From DASZTU01 sp035493835 (GTDB lineage Bacteria > Pseudomonadota > Alphaproteobacteria > Rhizobiales > Devosiaceae), in assembly GCA_035493835.1 (NCBI GenBank), contig DATJHO010000078.1, positions 1 to 20,857 on the forward strand: a stretch of DNA of 20,857 nt. Reading direction: 5' to 3'. Of this stretch, positions 7,554-14,523 are shown piece after piece. Under the pieces are notes generated by a model that saw only the letters and a list, made by a program, of their open reading frames with translations, was not told where the DNA came from and ran no database searches. The translations under genes were made by a program, and so were the position numbers. The number at the start of each line of letters is the position of its first letter. Position 1 is the stretch's first letter.

Positions 7554-8521
7554 GGCTGGCTCGCGGGGGGCTGGGGATGAAAGCAGCGCCACGAATGTGC
7601 GTCGCTGCGGCTCTCAGGCGGTTCGGAGGCGCAGATTTCCGTGGCGGCAAAGCAGCGTAAGCGGAACGGGCAACCGACGGGCCGGTTAAGCGGGGAGGGG
7701 GACATGCCCGGGATCGGCTGCAGGGGCTCGCCGCGTCGCAGATTGGCGGGCACCGATCGCATCAGGCCAATGGTATAGGGATGCACCGGCCGGTCGAGCA
7801 CCTCATCGGTCGGCCCGGATTCGACGATGCGCCCGGCATACATGACCGCGATCTTGTCGGCGAGGCCGGCCACCACCCCCAGATCGTGGCTGATCCAGAT
7901 CAGCGACATGCCCATCTGGCGCGAGAGCGACTGCACTTGCGAGAGAATCTGCGACTGGATGGTGACGTCGAGGGCGGTCGTGGGTTCGTCGGCGATGATG
8001 AGGTCGGGGCGATGCAGCAGGGCAATGGCGATGGCCACCCGCTGGCGCATGCCGCCGGAGAACTGGTGGGGATAGGCGGCGAGCCGTTCCTCGGGCGCGG
8101 GGATGCCGACAAGCCCAAGCGTTTCGACGGCGCGCCGCCGCGCCTCGGCCTTCGAAACCTTTTCGTGCGCCCGGACGGTTTCAACCATCTGGGTTTCGAT
8201 GGAGAGGACCGGGTTGAGGGTCATCATCGGATCCTGGAAGATCATCGCGATCTTCCTTCCCCGCAGGGCGCGCATGGTGTTCTGCGGCAGCCCGACGATG
8301 CTGCTGTCCTGGAACAGGATGTCGCCGCCGACGATGCGGCCAGGCGGATCGACGAGGCCGATTATGGAAAAGCCGGTGATCGATTTGCCCGAGCCGGATT
8401 CCCCGACGAGGCCGAGAATCTCACCCCGTTCGACATCGAACGAGACCCCGTCGACCGCCTTGGAGATGCCGGCCGAGCCGAAGAAATGAGTTTGAAGGTT
8501 GCGGACGCTGAGCGTGGGCAT
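7550..8521 (-). CDS. Dipeptide/oligopeptide ABC transporter ATPase (DppD-like)
   Basis: A 323-aa nucleotide-binding subunit that pairs with the downstream ATPase under the two permeases. Walker A is GESGSGKS (40-47), the Q-loop is Q96, the signature is FSGGMRQR (154-161), Walker B is LIIADEP (174-180), and the H-switch is H212. The C-terminal OppD-type region has a cysteine cluster (CPFRLRCFAATEIC), which in some relatives binds an iron-sulfur cluster. The ATG lies 2 bases after the permease stop and the gene end overlaps the next start, so it is firmly inside the operon. Confidence 0.94.
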   Translation of the reverse strand: MPTLSVRNLQTHFFGSAGISKAVDGVSFDVERGEILGLVGESGSGKSITGFSIIGLVDPPGRIVGGDILFQDSSIVGLPQNTMRALRGRKIAMIFQDPMMTLNPVLSIETQMVETVRAHEKVSKAEARRRAVETLGLVGIPAPEERLAAYPHQFSGGMRQRVAIAIALLHRPDLIIADEPTTALDVTIQSQILSQVQSLSRQMGMSLIWISHDLGVVAGLADKIAVMYAGRIVESGPTDEVLDRPVHPYTIGLMRSVPANLRRGEPLQPIPGMSPSPLNRPVGCPFRLRCFAATEICASEPPESRSDAHSWRCFHPQPPASQP

Positions 8522-8523
8522 GG

Positions 8524-9429
8524 CTATCGCTCCGCCAGACGCGGGTTGAGAACCTCGCGCAACCGGTCACCGACCAGATTGATCGAAAACACCGTGATGA
8601 GCAGCAGCAGGCCCGGATAGACGCTCATCCAGTATTCGCCGGACAAGAGGCTCTGATAGCCGTTGGCGATCAGCAGCCCGAGCGAGGGCTCGGTTACCGG
8701 CAGGCCGATGCCGAGGAAGGAGAGTGTTGCCTCGGCGGCGATGGCGCTCGCGACCTGCAGCGTGCCGATGACGATGATCGGCGGCAGGCAGTTGGGCAGC
8801 AGGTGGCCGAAAATGATGCGCACATCGGAGAGGCCAAGCGAGCCCGCCGCCTCGATATATTCCTTGTTGCGCTCGGCCAGCGCGCTGCCCCGCACGGCAC
8901 GCGCAAACTGCGCCCACTGCACCAGGACGAGGGCGAGGATCACCTTGGAGACGCCCTGCCCGAGCAGGGCCAGCAGCATCAGCGCCACAAGGATCGCGGG
9001 AAAGCCCAGCATCAGGTCGACGAGCCGCATCATCAGGGCATCGATCCAGCCCCCATAATAGCCGGCGACCAGCCCCAGCGCCGTGCCCAGGGCAAGGGCG
9101 ACGAGGCCGGCGAACAGGCCGACCATGAGGCTCGTCCTCAGGCCGTAAATCATGGCCGACAGCATGTCGCGCCCCTGCGCGTCCGTGCCGAGCAGGTAGA
9201 TGCCGCCATTGGAGTTCGGCGACATCGGCGGGAGCCTGGCATCGAAGAGGTTGATCGCCGACAGGTCGTAGGGATTTTGTTGGGCGAGGAGCGGTCCGAA
9301 AGTCGCCGCGAGCAACAGGAGAACGCACACCAATGCGGCGATCGTCGCCTTGCGGCTGCTCAGGATGCCCCGGGCGCTGCGGCCCAGAAAACCGTCGGGC
9401 GATGGCAGCTTGAAGCGAGACGCACCCAT
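8524..9429 (-). CDS. Dipeptide/oligopeptide ABC transporter permease (DppC-like)
   Basis: A 301-aa inner-membrane permease. It has an N-terminal membrane span (TIAALVCVLLLLAATFGPLL), a periplasmic loop and five further spans. The coupling (EAA) loop reads YIEAAGSLGLSDVRIIFGHLLPN, followed by the typical LSFLGIGLPVTEPSLGLLI and the ending GDRLREVLNPRL. The start at 9429 (MGASRFKLPSPDG) is chosen over an ATG 165 bases upstream because it overlaps the stop of the preceding permease gene by one base (TGATG), and the extra 55 residues are antisense-like and not conserved in the family. It forms a heterodimeric channel with the DppB-like subunit. Confidence 0.94.
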   Translation of the reverse strand: MGASRFKLPSPDGFLGRSARGILSSRKATIAALVCVLLLLAATFGPLLAQQNPYDLSAINLFDARLPPMSPNSNGGIYLLGTDAQGRDMLSAMIYGLRTSLMVGLFAGLVALALGTALGLVAGYYGGWIDALMMRLVDLMLGFPAILVALMLLALLGQGVSKVILALVLVQWAQFARAVRGSALAERNKEYIEAAGSLGLSDVRIIFGHLLPNCLPPIIVIGTLQVASAIAAEATLSFLGIGLPVTEPSLGLLIANGYQSLLSGEYWMSVYPGLLLLITVFSINLVGDRLREVLNPRLAER

Positions 9430-10400
9430 CAGGCGTCTCCCAACCGGATGCGCGGGTCGAGCAGCGAATAGAGGATATCGACGGCGAGGTTGATGAGAAT
9501 GAACATCGTCACGATTAGCAGCAGGTAGGCCACCACCACCGGACGGTCGAGATTCATGATCGAATCGATCAGGAGCTTGCCGATGCCCGGCCACGAAAAA
9601 ATGGTCTCGGTGACCACCGCGAAGGCCATGATCGAGCCGAATTCAACGCCCACCACGGTGATGATCGGAATGAGGATGTTCTTGAGCACGTGCACGAAGA
9701 CGATTCGGCGCTCCGTCAGCCCCTTGGCCCGCGCGAACTTGATGAAGTCCAGCGGCAGGGTCTCGCGCACGCCGGAGCGGGTGAGCCGGATCACCAGCGA
9801 GATCTGGAACAGGGCCAGATTGGTCGCCGGCAGAATGAGGTGCCGCAGCCCGTCCAGCGTCGCAAGGCTCGTAGTGATACCCAGGATCTGGCCCGTCTCG
9901 CCGCGCCCCGCCGAGGGCAGCCAGCCCAGCCAGACGGAAAACAGCATGATCAGCATCATGCCCTGCCAGAAATTGGGCAGGCTGAAGCCCAGGATCGAGC
10001 CGGTCATGATCGTCTCGTCTACCGCCGTCCCCGACTTGAGCCCCGCGATCAGGCCGAGGGGGATCCCCACGACCAGCGAGACGATCAGCGCCAGCAGGGA
10101 CAATTCGAGGGTCGCCGGCAGCCGCTCGAGGATGAGGCTGATGGCCGGCTGGTTGAAGACGAAGGAAGTTCCGAGATTGCCGTGAAAGGCGTTTACCAGA
10201 AATTGCCAATATTGCAGCGGCAAGGGCAGGTCGAGGCCCAGCATGTGCATTGCCTGGGCCCGCTCGGCTTGTGTCGCCTCGGGGGAAATCAGCAGGTCGA
10301 TCGGATTGCCGATGGCGTAGACGCCCGCGAACACCAGCACCGACATGGCGAGGAGCACCGCGGCGCTCTGCAGCAGGCGCCTGATGAGGAATACGATCAC
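9429..10400 (-). CDS. Dipeptide/oligopeptide ABC transporter permease (DppB-like)
   Basis: A 323-aa inner-membrane permease and the first gene of the six-gene operon. It begins with the standard MIVFLIRRLLQSAAVLLAMSVLVF span. It has the coupling loop FARAKGLTERRIVFVHVLKNILIPI and ends SLLDPRIRLGDA, all characteristic of DppB/OppB. The start is GTG at 10400, supported by GGAAAGG (complement of 10407-10413) with 6 bases between. Transcription should start in the 174-base region shared with the divergent LysR-type gene, which probably regulates it. Confidence 0.94.
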   Translation of the reverse strand: MIVFLIRRLLQSAAVLLAMSVLVFAGVYAIGNPIDLLISPEATQAERAQAMHMLGLDLPLPLQYWQFLVNAFHGNLGTSFVFNQPAISLILERLPATLELSLLALIVSLVVGIPLGLIAGLKSGTAVDETIMTGSILGFSLPNFWQGMMLIMLFSVWLGWLPSAGRGETGQILGITTSLATLDGLRHLILPATNLALFQISLVIRLTRSGVRETLPLDFIKFARAKGLTERRIVFVHVLKNILIPIITVVGVEFGSIMAFAVVTETIFSWPGIGKLLIDSIMNLDRPVVVAYLLLIVTMFILINLAVDILYSLLDPRIRLGDA

Positions 10401-10574
10401 ACCGAACCTTTCCGCTGGAAAATTGGACAGAATTCGAAACGCACATTAATTGCGCAGTATTGTCGCTAGCAGGCGAGTTACGCCGGGCGCAAGAATATGA
10501 GTTACCTGCATAGGGCAATGCGAAAGGGGCCGGTTGTCGCGCCGCCCGGCGCTGCAAGGGGGGGCGGGCAGGCC
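10401..10574. promoter_or_regulatory. Divergent promoter region, LysR gene / transporter operon
   Basis: This intergenic region separates the transporter operon (leftward) from the LysR-type gene (rightward). LysR-type regulators usually bind such shared regions at a T-N11-A type dyad. Weak candidates exist: ATTAATTGCGCAGTAT near 10444-10459 and GCATAGGGCAATGC at 10509-10522 (outer GCAT/ATGC arms). Neither is convincing enough to call an operator. An open frame extends the LysR gene leftward through part of this region, but the internal start at 10575 is better. Confidence 0.5.
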
Positions 10575-11480
10575 ATGAATATCAAGCAGCTGGAAGTATT
10601 CCGGACGGTCGCCGCGACCGGCTCCACCGTCGCCGCATCGCAAGTGCTCGGGCTGTCGCAGTCGGCGATCAGCCGCCAACTCGCCGGGCTCGAGGAGGAG
10701 ATCGGAGTCCGCCTGTTCCAGCGCGAAAAGGGACGTCTTGTGCTGCTGCCCGGTGCGGCCTCGCTGCTCGAGGAGATCGGCGAGCTCGGGGAAATCCTGT
10801 CGCGCATCCGCCGCACCACCGAGGACATGCGCGCCGGCATAGAAGGCGATACGCTGCTGCGCGTGGCCTTTCCGCACACCATGACGACCACTTTCCTGCC
10901 GCGCCTGCTCAAGGAATTTTTGGGCATGGAGCGGCGCGTAAGCTTCGACCTGCTGTCCGGGCCCTATGAGGCGATCGAGCGCATGGTCACCAGCCGGCAG
11001 GCCGATTTCGGTTTTGTGCGGCTGCCCACCGACGACCCCGCCTTTGCCGTGCAGCCGCTGATCGAAAGCGACTTCATCTGCGTGATGCCGGCCGATCACG
11101 CGCTGGCCAATCAGAAGAAGGTGACGCTGAGGCAACTCGCCCAGTGCGACATGCTGTTTCTGGGGCGATTGAAGAAGGGTCGCCAACAAGTGGAGCAGCA
11201 ATTGCGCGATGAGCGCATCGACCTGCGCTGGCGGATCGAAACGCACTCGGTCGAGGCGACATGCAGGCTTGCGGAGGAGGGGCTCGGGGTGGCGCTGGTC
11301 CCCGCCTTCATGGCTCGGTTCATGATGAGCGACAAACTCAGATTCGCGCGCTGCGAGCCGGCGATCTCCAATGCCTACGGCGTCATCCATCGCCGCGACG
11401 TGCCGCCTTCGCCCGCAGCCCAGCGCTTCATCGATCTCGTCGCGGCCCGTCTCAATGACGACGCAAGTTTCGAGTTTTGA
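10575..11480 (+). CDS. LysR-type transcriptional regulator
   Basis: A 301-aa regulator with the standard layout: an N-terminal winged helix-turn-helix (about 1-60, NIKQLEVFRTVAATGSTVAAS...SQSAISRQLAGLEEEIGVRLF), a linker helix, then a periplasmic-binding-protein-like effector domain from about residue 90. The chosen start is ATG 10575, which gives the canonical N-terminus and has a purine-rich AAGGGGGG about 10 bases upstream; an in-frame ATG at 10497 would add 26 low-complexity residues. It is divergent from the Dpp-type operon, so control of that operon by the imported substrate or a metabolite is the natural inference. The effector is unknown. Confidence 0.93.
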   Translation: MNIKQLEVFRTVAATGSTVAASQVLGLSQSAISRQLAGLEEEIGVRLFQREKGRLVLLPGAASLLEEIGELGEILSRIRRTTEDMRAGIEGDTLLRVAFPHTMTTTFLPRLLKEFLGMERRVSFDLLSGPYEAIERMVTSRQADFGFVRLPTDDPAFAVQPLIESDFICVMPADHALANQKKVTLRQLAQCDMLFLGRLKKGRQQVEQQLRDERIDLRWRIETHSVEATCRLAEEGLGVALVPAFMARFMMSDKLRFARCEPAISNAYGVIHRRDVPPSPAAQRFIDLVAARLNDDASFEF

Positions 11481-11505
11481 TCCGCTCCACGCGTAAATTT
11501 TGCTC

Positions 11506-11579
11506 GAATTGCGAAATGTCGCAGAAGCAATTCCGCGCGAAATTACTTTCTAGACACTCTTGCCGCCGATAATGGCGGC
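11506..11579. repeat. Inverted repeats upstream of alpha/beta hydrolase
   Basis: Two dyads lie in the 136-base gap between the LysR gene and the alpha/beta hydrolase gene. GAATTGC (11506-11512) and GCAATTC (11527-11533) form a perfect 7-bp inverted pair with a 14-base spacer. GCCGCC (11562-11567) and GGCGGC (11574-11579) form a 6-bp hairpin with a GATAAT loop. The first could be an operator. The second could be a weak terminator of the LysR transcript, but it lacks a T-run. The function of both is uncertain. Confidence 0.4.
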
Positions 11580-11616
11580 CCGTGCTGGGATGCGCCTGGC
11601 GGTCTAGGGGGCAGCA

Positions 11617-12546
11617 TTGACATTTGTGGCGGCAAAGCCGGGCGCCAGTACTGGCGGCGCGGGCGCGACTTTCTTGCCTCAGCCGGCAGCGAGCATCGTT
11701 TCCATTCCCACTCCGGACGGGACAAAAATTGTCGCCTATGAGTGGGGCAATGCGGTCGGGCGGCCGATCGTGTTCGTTCACGGCATTTATCAATCGGCGC
11801 TGACCTGGACCCACCAGGTGTCCGATCCGCAACTCGCCGGCAAATACAGGCTGGTGGCCATCGACCTGCGTGGCCATGGCGCATCGGACAAGCCAAACGG
11901 GGCAGAATTCTATCGGGAGGGTTCGCGCTGGGCCGATGATATCGCCAGCCTCATGGCGACCCTCGGTCTCGTGAAACCGGTGGTGGTCGTCTGGTCGTAT
12001 GGCGGCCGCGTCATCAACGATTACCTGCTCACCAACGGTGACGGGCGGCTCGGCGGCCTCGTCTATGTCGGGGCCCGTTCGACGGTACGGGTGGGCGACC
12101 AGCGGCATAGCGAGGCGGTGGCCGAGGCGAGCCGCAACCTCGCAAGCGACGATCCGATCACGATGTTCAAGGGCACAAGGCAATTCGTCGAGGTGTCATT
12201 CGAGCGGCCGCCCTCGATTGCCGAGGTGGACGCCCTCACCTTGGCGAGCATGCAGACGCCCCTTTACGTGCGCCGCCACCTCGTCCGCCGGCCCCTCGAC
12301 TATGACGAGGCGCTGGCCGCGGTGCGCGTGCCGACGCTGGTTGTCCATGGCGAGTGCGATCGCGTTGTGCCGGAAGCGGTGGGGCGCCAGACCCATGCGC
12401 TGATCGCCCACTCCGAGATTTCGCTTTATCCGGGTGTTGGCCACTCGCCCTTTGCCGAGGACGCGGGCCGCTTCAATGCCGAACTCCATGCCTTTGTGTC
12501 TGGCCTCTCCGAGCCGAAGCCGGTCGAGTCGGCGTCACCATATTGA
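11617..12546 (+). CDS. Alpha/beta-fold hydrolase
   Basis: A 309-aa soluble alpha/beta hydrolase (epoxide hydrolase / haloperoxidase-like). The oxyanion motif HG is at 55-56 (VHGIYQS), the nucleophile is S127 in VWSYGG, the acid is probably D248 (GECDRV) and the base H276 (GVGHSPF). The nucleophile elbow has V125 where most members have the first Gly of GxSxG. A strand-loop DLRGHGASDKP is typical. The start is TTG at 11617, supported by AGGGGG 5 bases upstream; no ATG is available before a stop in this frame. It lies downstream of the LysR gene on the same strand, and its stop codon overlaps the -35 box of the following operon. The substrate is unknown (ester, lactone or epoxide). Confidence 0.88.
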   Translation: MTFVAAKPGASTGGAGATFLPQPAASIVSIPTPDGTKIVAYEWGNAVGRPIVFVHGIYQSALTWTHQVSDPQLAGKYRLVAIDLRGHGASDKPNGAEFYREGSRWADDIASLMATLGLVKPVVVVWSYGGRVINDYLLTNGDGRLGGLVYVGARSTVRVGDQRHSEAVAEASRNLASDDPITMFKGTRQFVEVSFERPPSIAEVDALTLASMQTPLYVRRHLVRRPLDYDEALAAVRVPTLVVHGECDRVVPEAVGRQTHALIAHSEISLYPGVGHSPFAEDAGRFNAELHAFVSGLSEPKPVESASPY

Positions 12547-12571
12547 CAACTTCCCGTGAAACCGGTTTCAT
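12543..12571 (+). promoter_or_regulatory. Promoter of lacI-nagB-ABC operon
   Basis: A consensus -35 hexamer TTGACA lies at 12543-12548, overlapping the TGA stop of the alpha/beta hydrolase gene. Seventeen bases downstream is TTTCAT (12566-12571), a 4-of-6 match to the -10 box. The first operator palindrome covers most of the spacer and the -10, so a bound repressor would block polymerase directly. A CATAAT at 12586-12591 is an alternative -10 but lacks a well-spaced -35. Confidence 0.6.
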
Positions 12572-12584
12572 GAAACCGGTTTCA
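12557..12584. promoter_or_regulatory. Twin LacI-type operators
   Basis: Two copies of the perfect 14-bp palindrome TGAAACCGGTTTCA abut without a gap (12557-12570 and 12571-12584), 36 bases before the LacI-type gene. The form (TGAAAC-CG-GTTTCA with a central CG) is the classic LacI/GalR family operator. The 14-base spacing puts the two centres about 1.3 helical turns apart. Autoregulation of the operon by its first gene is strongly suggested. Confidence 0.88.
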
Positions 12585-12620
12585 TCATAATTTCATTTTC
12601 GGTCCAATTCTTCGGTTTCG

Positions 12621-13724
12621 ATGAGCAGCCTACCCGCGAACAAGCGCAGCCCGACCATTACGGACGTTGCCGCCGCCGCCAAGGTGTCGAGGGCGACCGT
12701 TTCGCGTGCGTTCAGCCAGCCGCATCTGCTCAGTGCCGAAACCGTTGCCAGGGTGACGGCGGTCGCGGCACAGCTCGGTTATGTCCCCAATCATACCGCC
12801 CGCGCGCTCAGCACCGGACGGGCGGGTAACCTGGCGCTCATGGTGCCCGACATCGGCAATCCGTTCTTTACGGCGCTGATGCGCGGCGTGCAGACGCGGG
12901 CACTGGAAGCGGACTACGCGACTTTCCTCGGCGATTCCGACGAGAACCCCGAGTTGGAAGACGTGCTGATCGCCAAGCTCAGCGCGCAGGTGGATGGCCT
13001 TATCTTCGCCGCTCCTCGCCTCTCTGACGAGGCACTCACGGCCCACGCTCACCGCAAGCCGCTGGTGTTGATCAATCGGGATCTACCCAACATCCCGCGC
13101 ATCCTGATCGACACGGCCTCGACCTATGCCGTGGCGATGGAGCATCTCATTTCGCTTGGCCATCGCTCGATCGCCTATGTCGAGGGACCGCCTCTGGCCT
13201 GGTCGAACGCACAGCGCCTCAAGGCGGTGCGGAGTGTTGCCCGCAAGCACGGAATCAGGCTGATCCGGATTCCCACCGCGCGCCCGACTTTCGAGTGCGG
13301 CCAGGCCTCCGTGCGGGAACTGATCGATTCAGGGATAACCGGCGCGCTCGCCTATGACGACCTGATGGCCCAGGGCATCATGGCCGGTCTCGCCAGCCAT
13401 GGCTTGTCCGTGCCCGACGACATGAGCGTCATCGGCTGCGACGGCGTTTTGGCGACGCGCGCCTACCCGCCGCTGACCTCCATCACGGTGCACTGCGCCG
13501 AGGCGGGCGAGCAGGCAGTTGATCTGCTGACCGACCTGCTCCAGGGCAGGGCCGCCTCAAGCACCACCCGGCTCGTGCTTCCGACCGAATTCGTGATCCG
13601 GGCGACGACCGCGCCTCCACCCCGTGGACATGCGCATGGCATGTTGCCCCGCACCGAGCCCAACGACACCCCCGCGCAAGACTTCACGCGCGGCGACAGC
13701 GCAACACATCCACGAACGGAGTGA
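12621..13724 (+). CDS. LacI-family transcriptional regulator
   Basis: A 367-aa LacI/GalR-type repressor. The N-terminal helix-turn-helix and hinge are clear: TITDVAAAAKVSRATVSRAFSQP (about 12-34), then the GYVPNHTARALSTGRAGNLALMVPDIGNPFF transition into the sugar-binding-type effector domain (about 70-330). The family hallmark near the end, RLVLPTEFVIRATTAPP, is present. About 35 more residues rich in P, H, T and R follow it, which is longer than usual. It is the first gene of a six-gene operon and has two perfect operators at its own promoter; its stop lies 2 bases before the start of the NagB-like gene. The effector is probably the transported sugar or its phosphate (inference). Confidence 0.95.
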   Translation: MSSLPANKRSPTITDVAAAAKVSRATVSRAFSQPHLLSAETVARVTAVAAQLGYVPNHTARALSTGRAGNLALMVPDIGNPFFTALMRGVQTRALEADYATFLGDSDENPELEDVLIAKLSAQVDGLIFAAPRLSDEALTAHAHRKPLVLINRDLPNIPRILIDTASTYAVAMEHLISLGHRSIAYVEGPPLAWSNAQRLKAVRSVARKHGIRLIRIPTARPTFECGQASVRELIDSGITGALAYDDLMAQGIMAGLASHGLSVPDDMSVIGCDGVLATRAYPPLTSITVHCAEAGEQAVDLLTDLLQGRAASSTTRLVLPTEFVIRATTAPPPRGHAHGMLPRTEPNDTPAQDFTRGDSATHPRTE

Positions 13725-13726
13725 CA

Positions 13727-14491
13727 ATGATCCATATCCACGTCGAGCCCGGCAAGGCCGCCCTGGGCAAAGCCGCAGCAGAGCTGGGCGCCCAGGCAAT
13801 CCGGGCAGCGATCGCCAGCCGCAATGAGGCCAATATCGTGGTCGCTACTGGCGCCAGCCAGTTCGAAATGCTCAGCGAGTTGGTCGCCAAGGAAGATATC
13901 GACTGGTCGCGCGTCACCGCTTTCCACCTCGACGAATATATCGGTATGCCCGACACCCATCCGGCGAGCTTCCGGCGCTATCTGCGGGAGCGCTTTGCGA
14001 CCCGCGTTCCCAAGCTCGCGGCCATGCACTACATCGACGGCGATGCCGCCGATCTCAACGCCGAGCTCGATCGCCTCAACAAGTTGATCGCCGCGCGTCC
14101 CATCGACGTTGCCTTCGCGGGCATCGGCGAAAATGCCCACCTCGCCTTCAATGATCCTCCGGCCGATTTTGAAGCCAAGGAACCCTATCGCGTCGTCGAT
14201 CTGGACGAGCGCTGCCGTGCTCAGCAACTCGGGGAAGGCTGGTTTGGCAGCCTCGCCGAAGTGCCGATGCAGGCAATTTCGATGAGCGTCCAGCAGATCA
14301 TGGCCAGCTCGCTGGTCGTCCTGTCGGTTCCGGATCGCCGCAAGGCGGAGGCGGTGCGCAACACCGTCGAGAACCCGGTATCGCCAGAAGTTCCGGCCAG
14401 CATTCTGCGGCGCCACGCGGCCTGCCACCTGTTCATCGATACTGAATCGGCCGCGTTGCTGCGGCAGATCCCGAGCGCCGTCGCTGAGTAG
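13727..14491 (+). CDS. NagB-like glucosamine-6-phosphate deaminase/isomerase family protein
   Basis: A 254-aa sugar-phosphate deaminase/isomerase of the NagB/6-phosphogluconolactonase fold (COG0363). E. coli NagB converts glucosamine-6-P to fructose-6-P and ammonia. Visible features are TGASQ (41-45, phosphate loop), FHLDEY with the ring-opening/proton-transfer Asp at D69, GIGENAHLAFNDP (132-144), CRAQQLGEGWF, and the late VPASILRRH. Aligned to E. coli, D72 and H143 are kept (D69, H138), but D141 is N136 and E148 is D143, as in a divergent subgroup whose exact substrate is less certain. ATG 13727 is preferred to an in-frame GTG 6 bases upstream because GGAG (13718-13721) is well spaced. It is translationally close to the LacI gene and ahead of an ABC importer. 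Confidence 0.88.
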   Translation: MIHIHVEPGKAALGKAAAELGAQAIRAAIASRNEANIVVATGASQFEMLSELVAKEDIDWSRVTAFHLDEYIGMPDTHPASFRRYLRERFATRVPKLAAMHYIDGDAADLNAELDRLNKLIAARPIDVAFAGIGENAHLAFNDPPADFEAKEPYRVVDLDERCRAQQLGEGWFGSLAEVPMQAISMSVQQIMASSLVVLSVPDRRKAEAVRNTVENPVSPEVPASILRRHAACHLFIDTESAALLRQIPSAVAE

Positions 14492-14523
14492 CGACGGTTC
14501 TCAACAACCACTAGGGAGTGACT

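Noticed and set aside
7000..8500. Two adjacent ATPase genes as a tandem duplication
   Set aside because: The pair is the normal DppD/DppF arrangement; the two proteins differ in length and motifs as expected.
10446..11390. A 314-codon minus-strand open frame
   Set aside because: Antisense to the LysR-type gene, whose helix-turn-helix and effector domain are unmistakable.
11972..11985. TGAAACCGGTGGTG inside the alpha/beta hydrolase gene as an auxiliary LacI-type operator
   Set aside because: Only the left ten bases match; the right half-site is absent and it encodes ordinary hydrolase residues.
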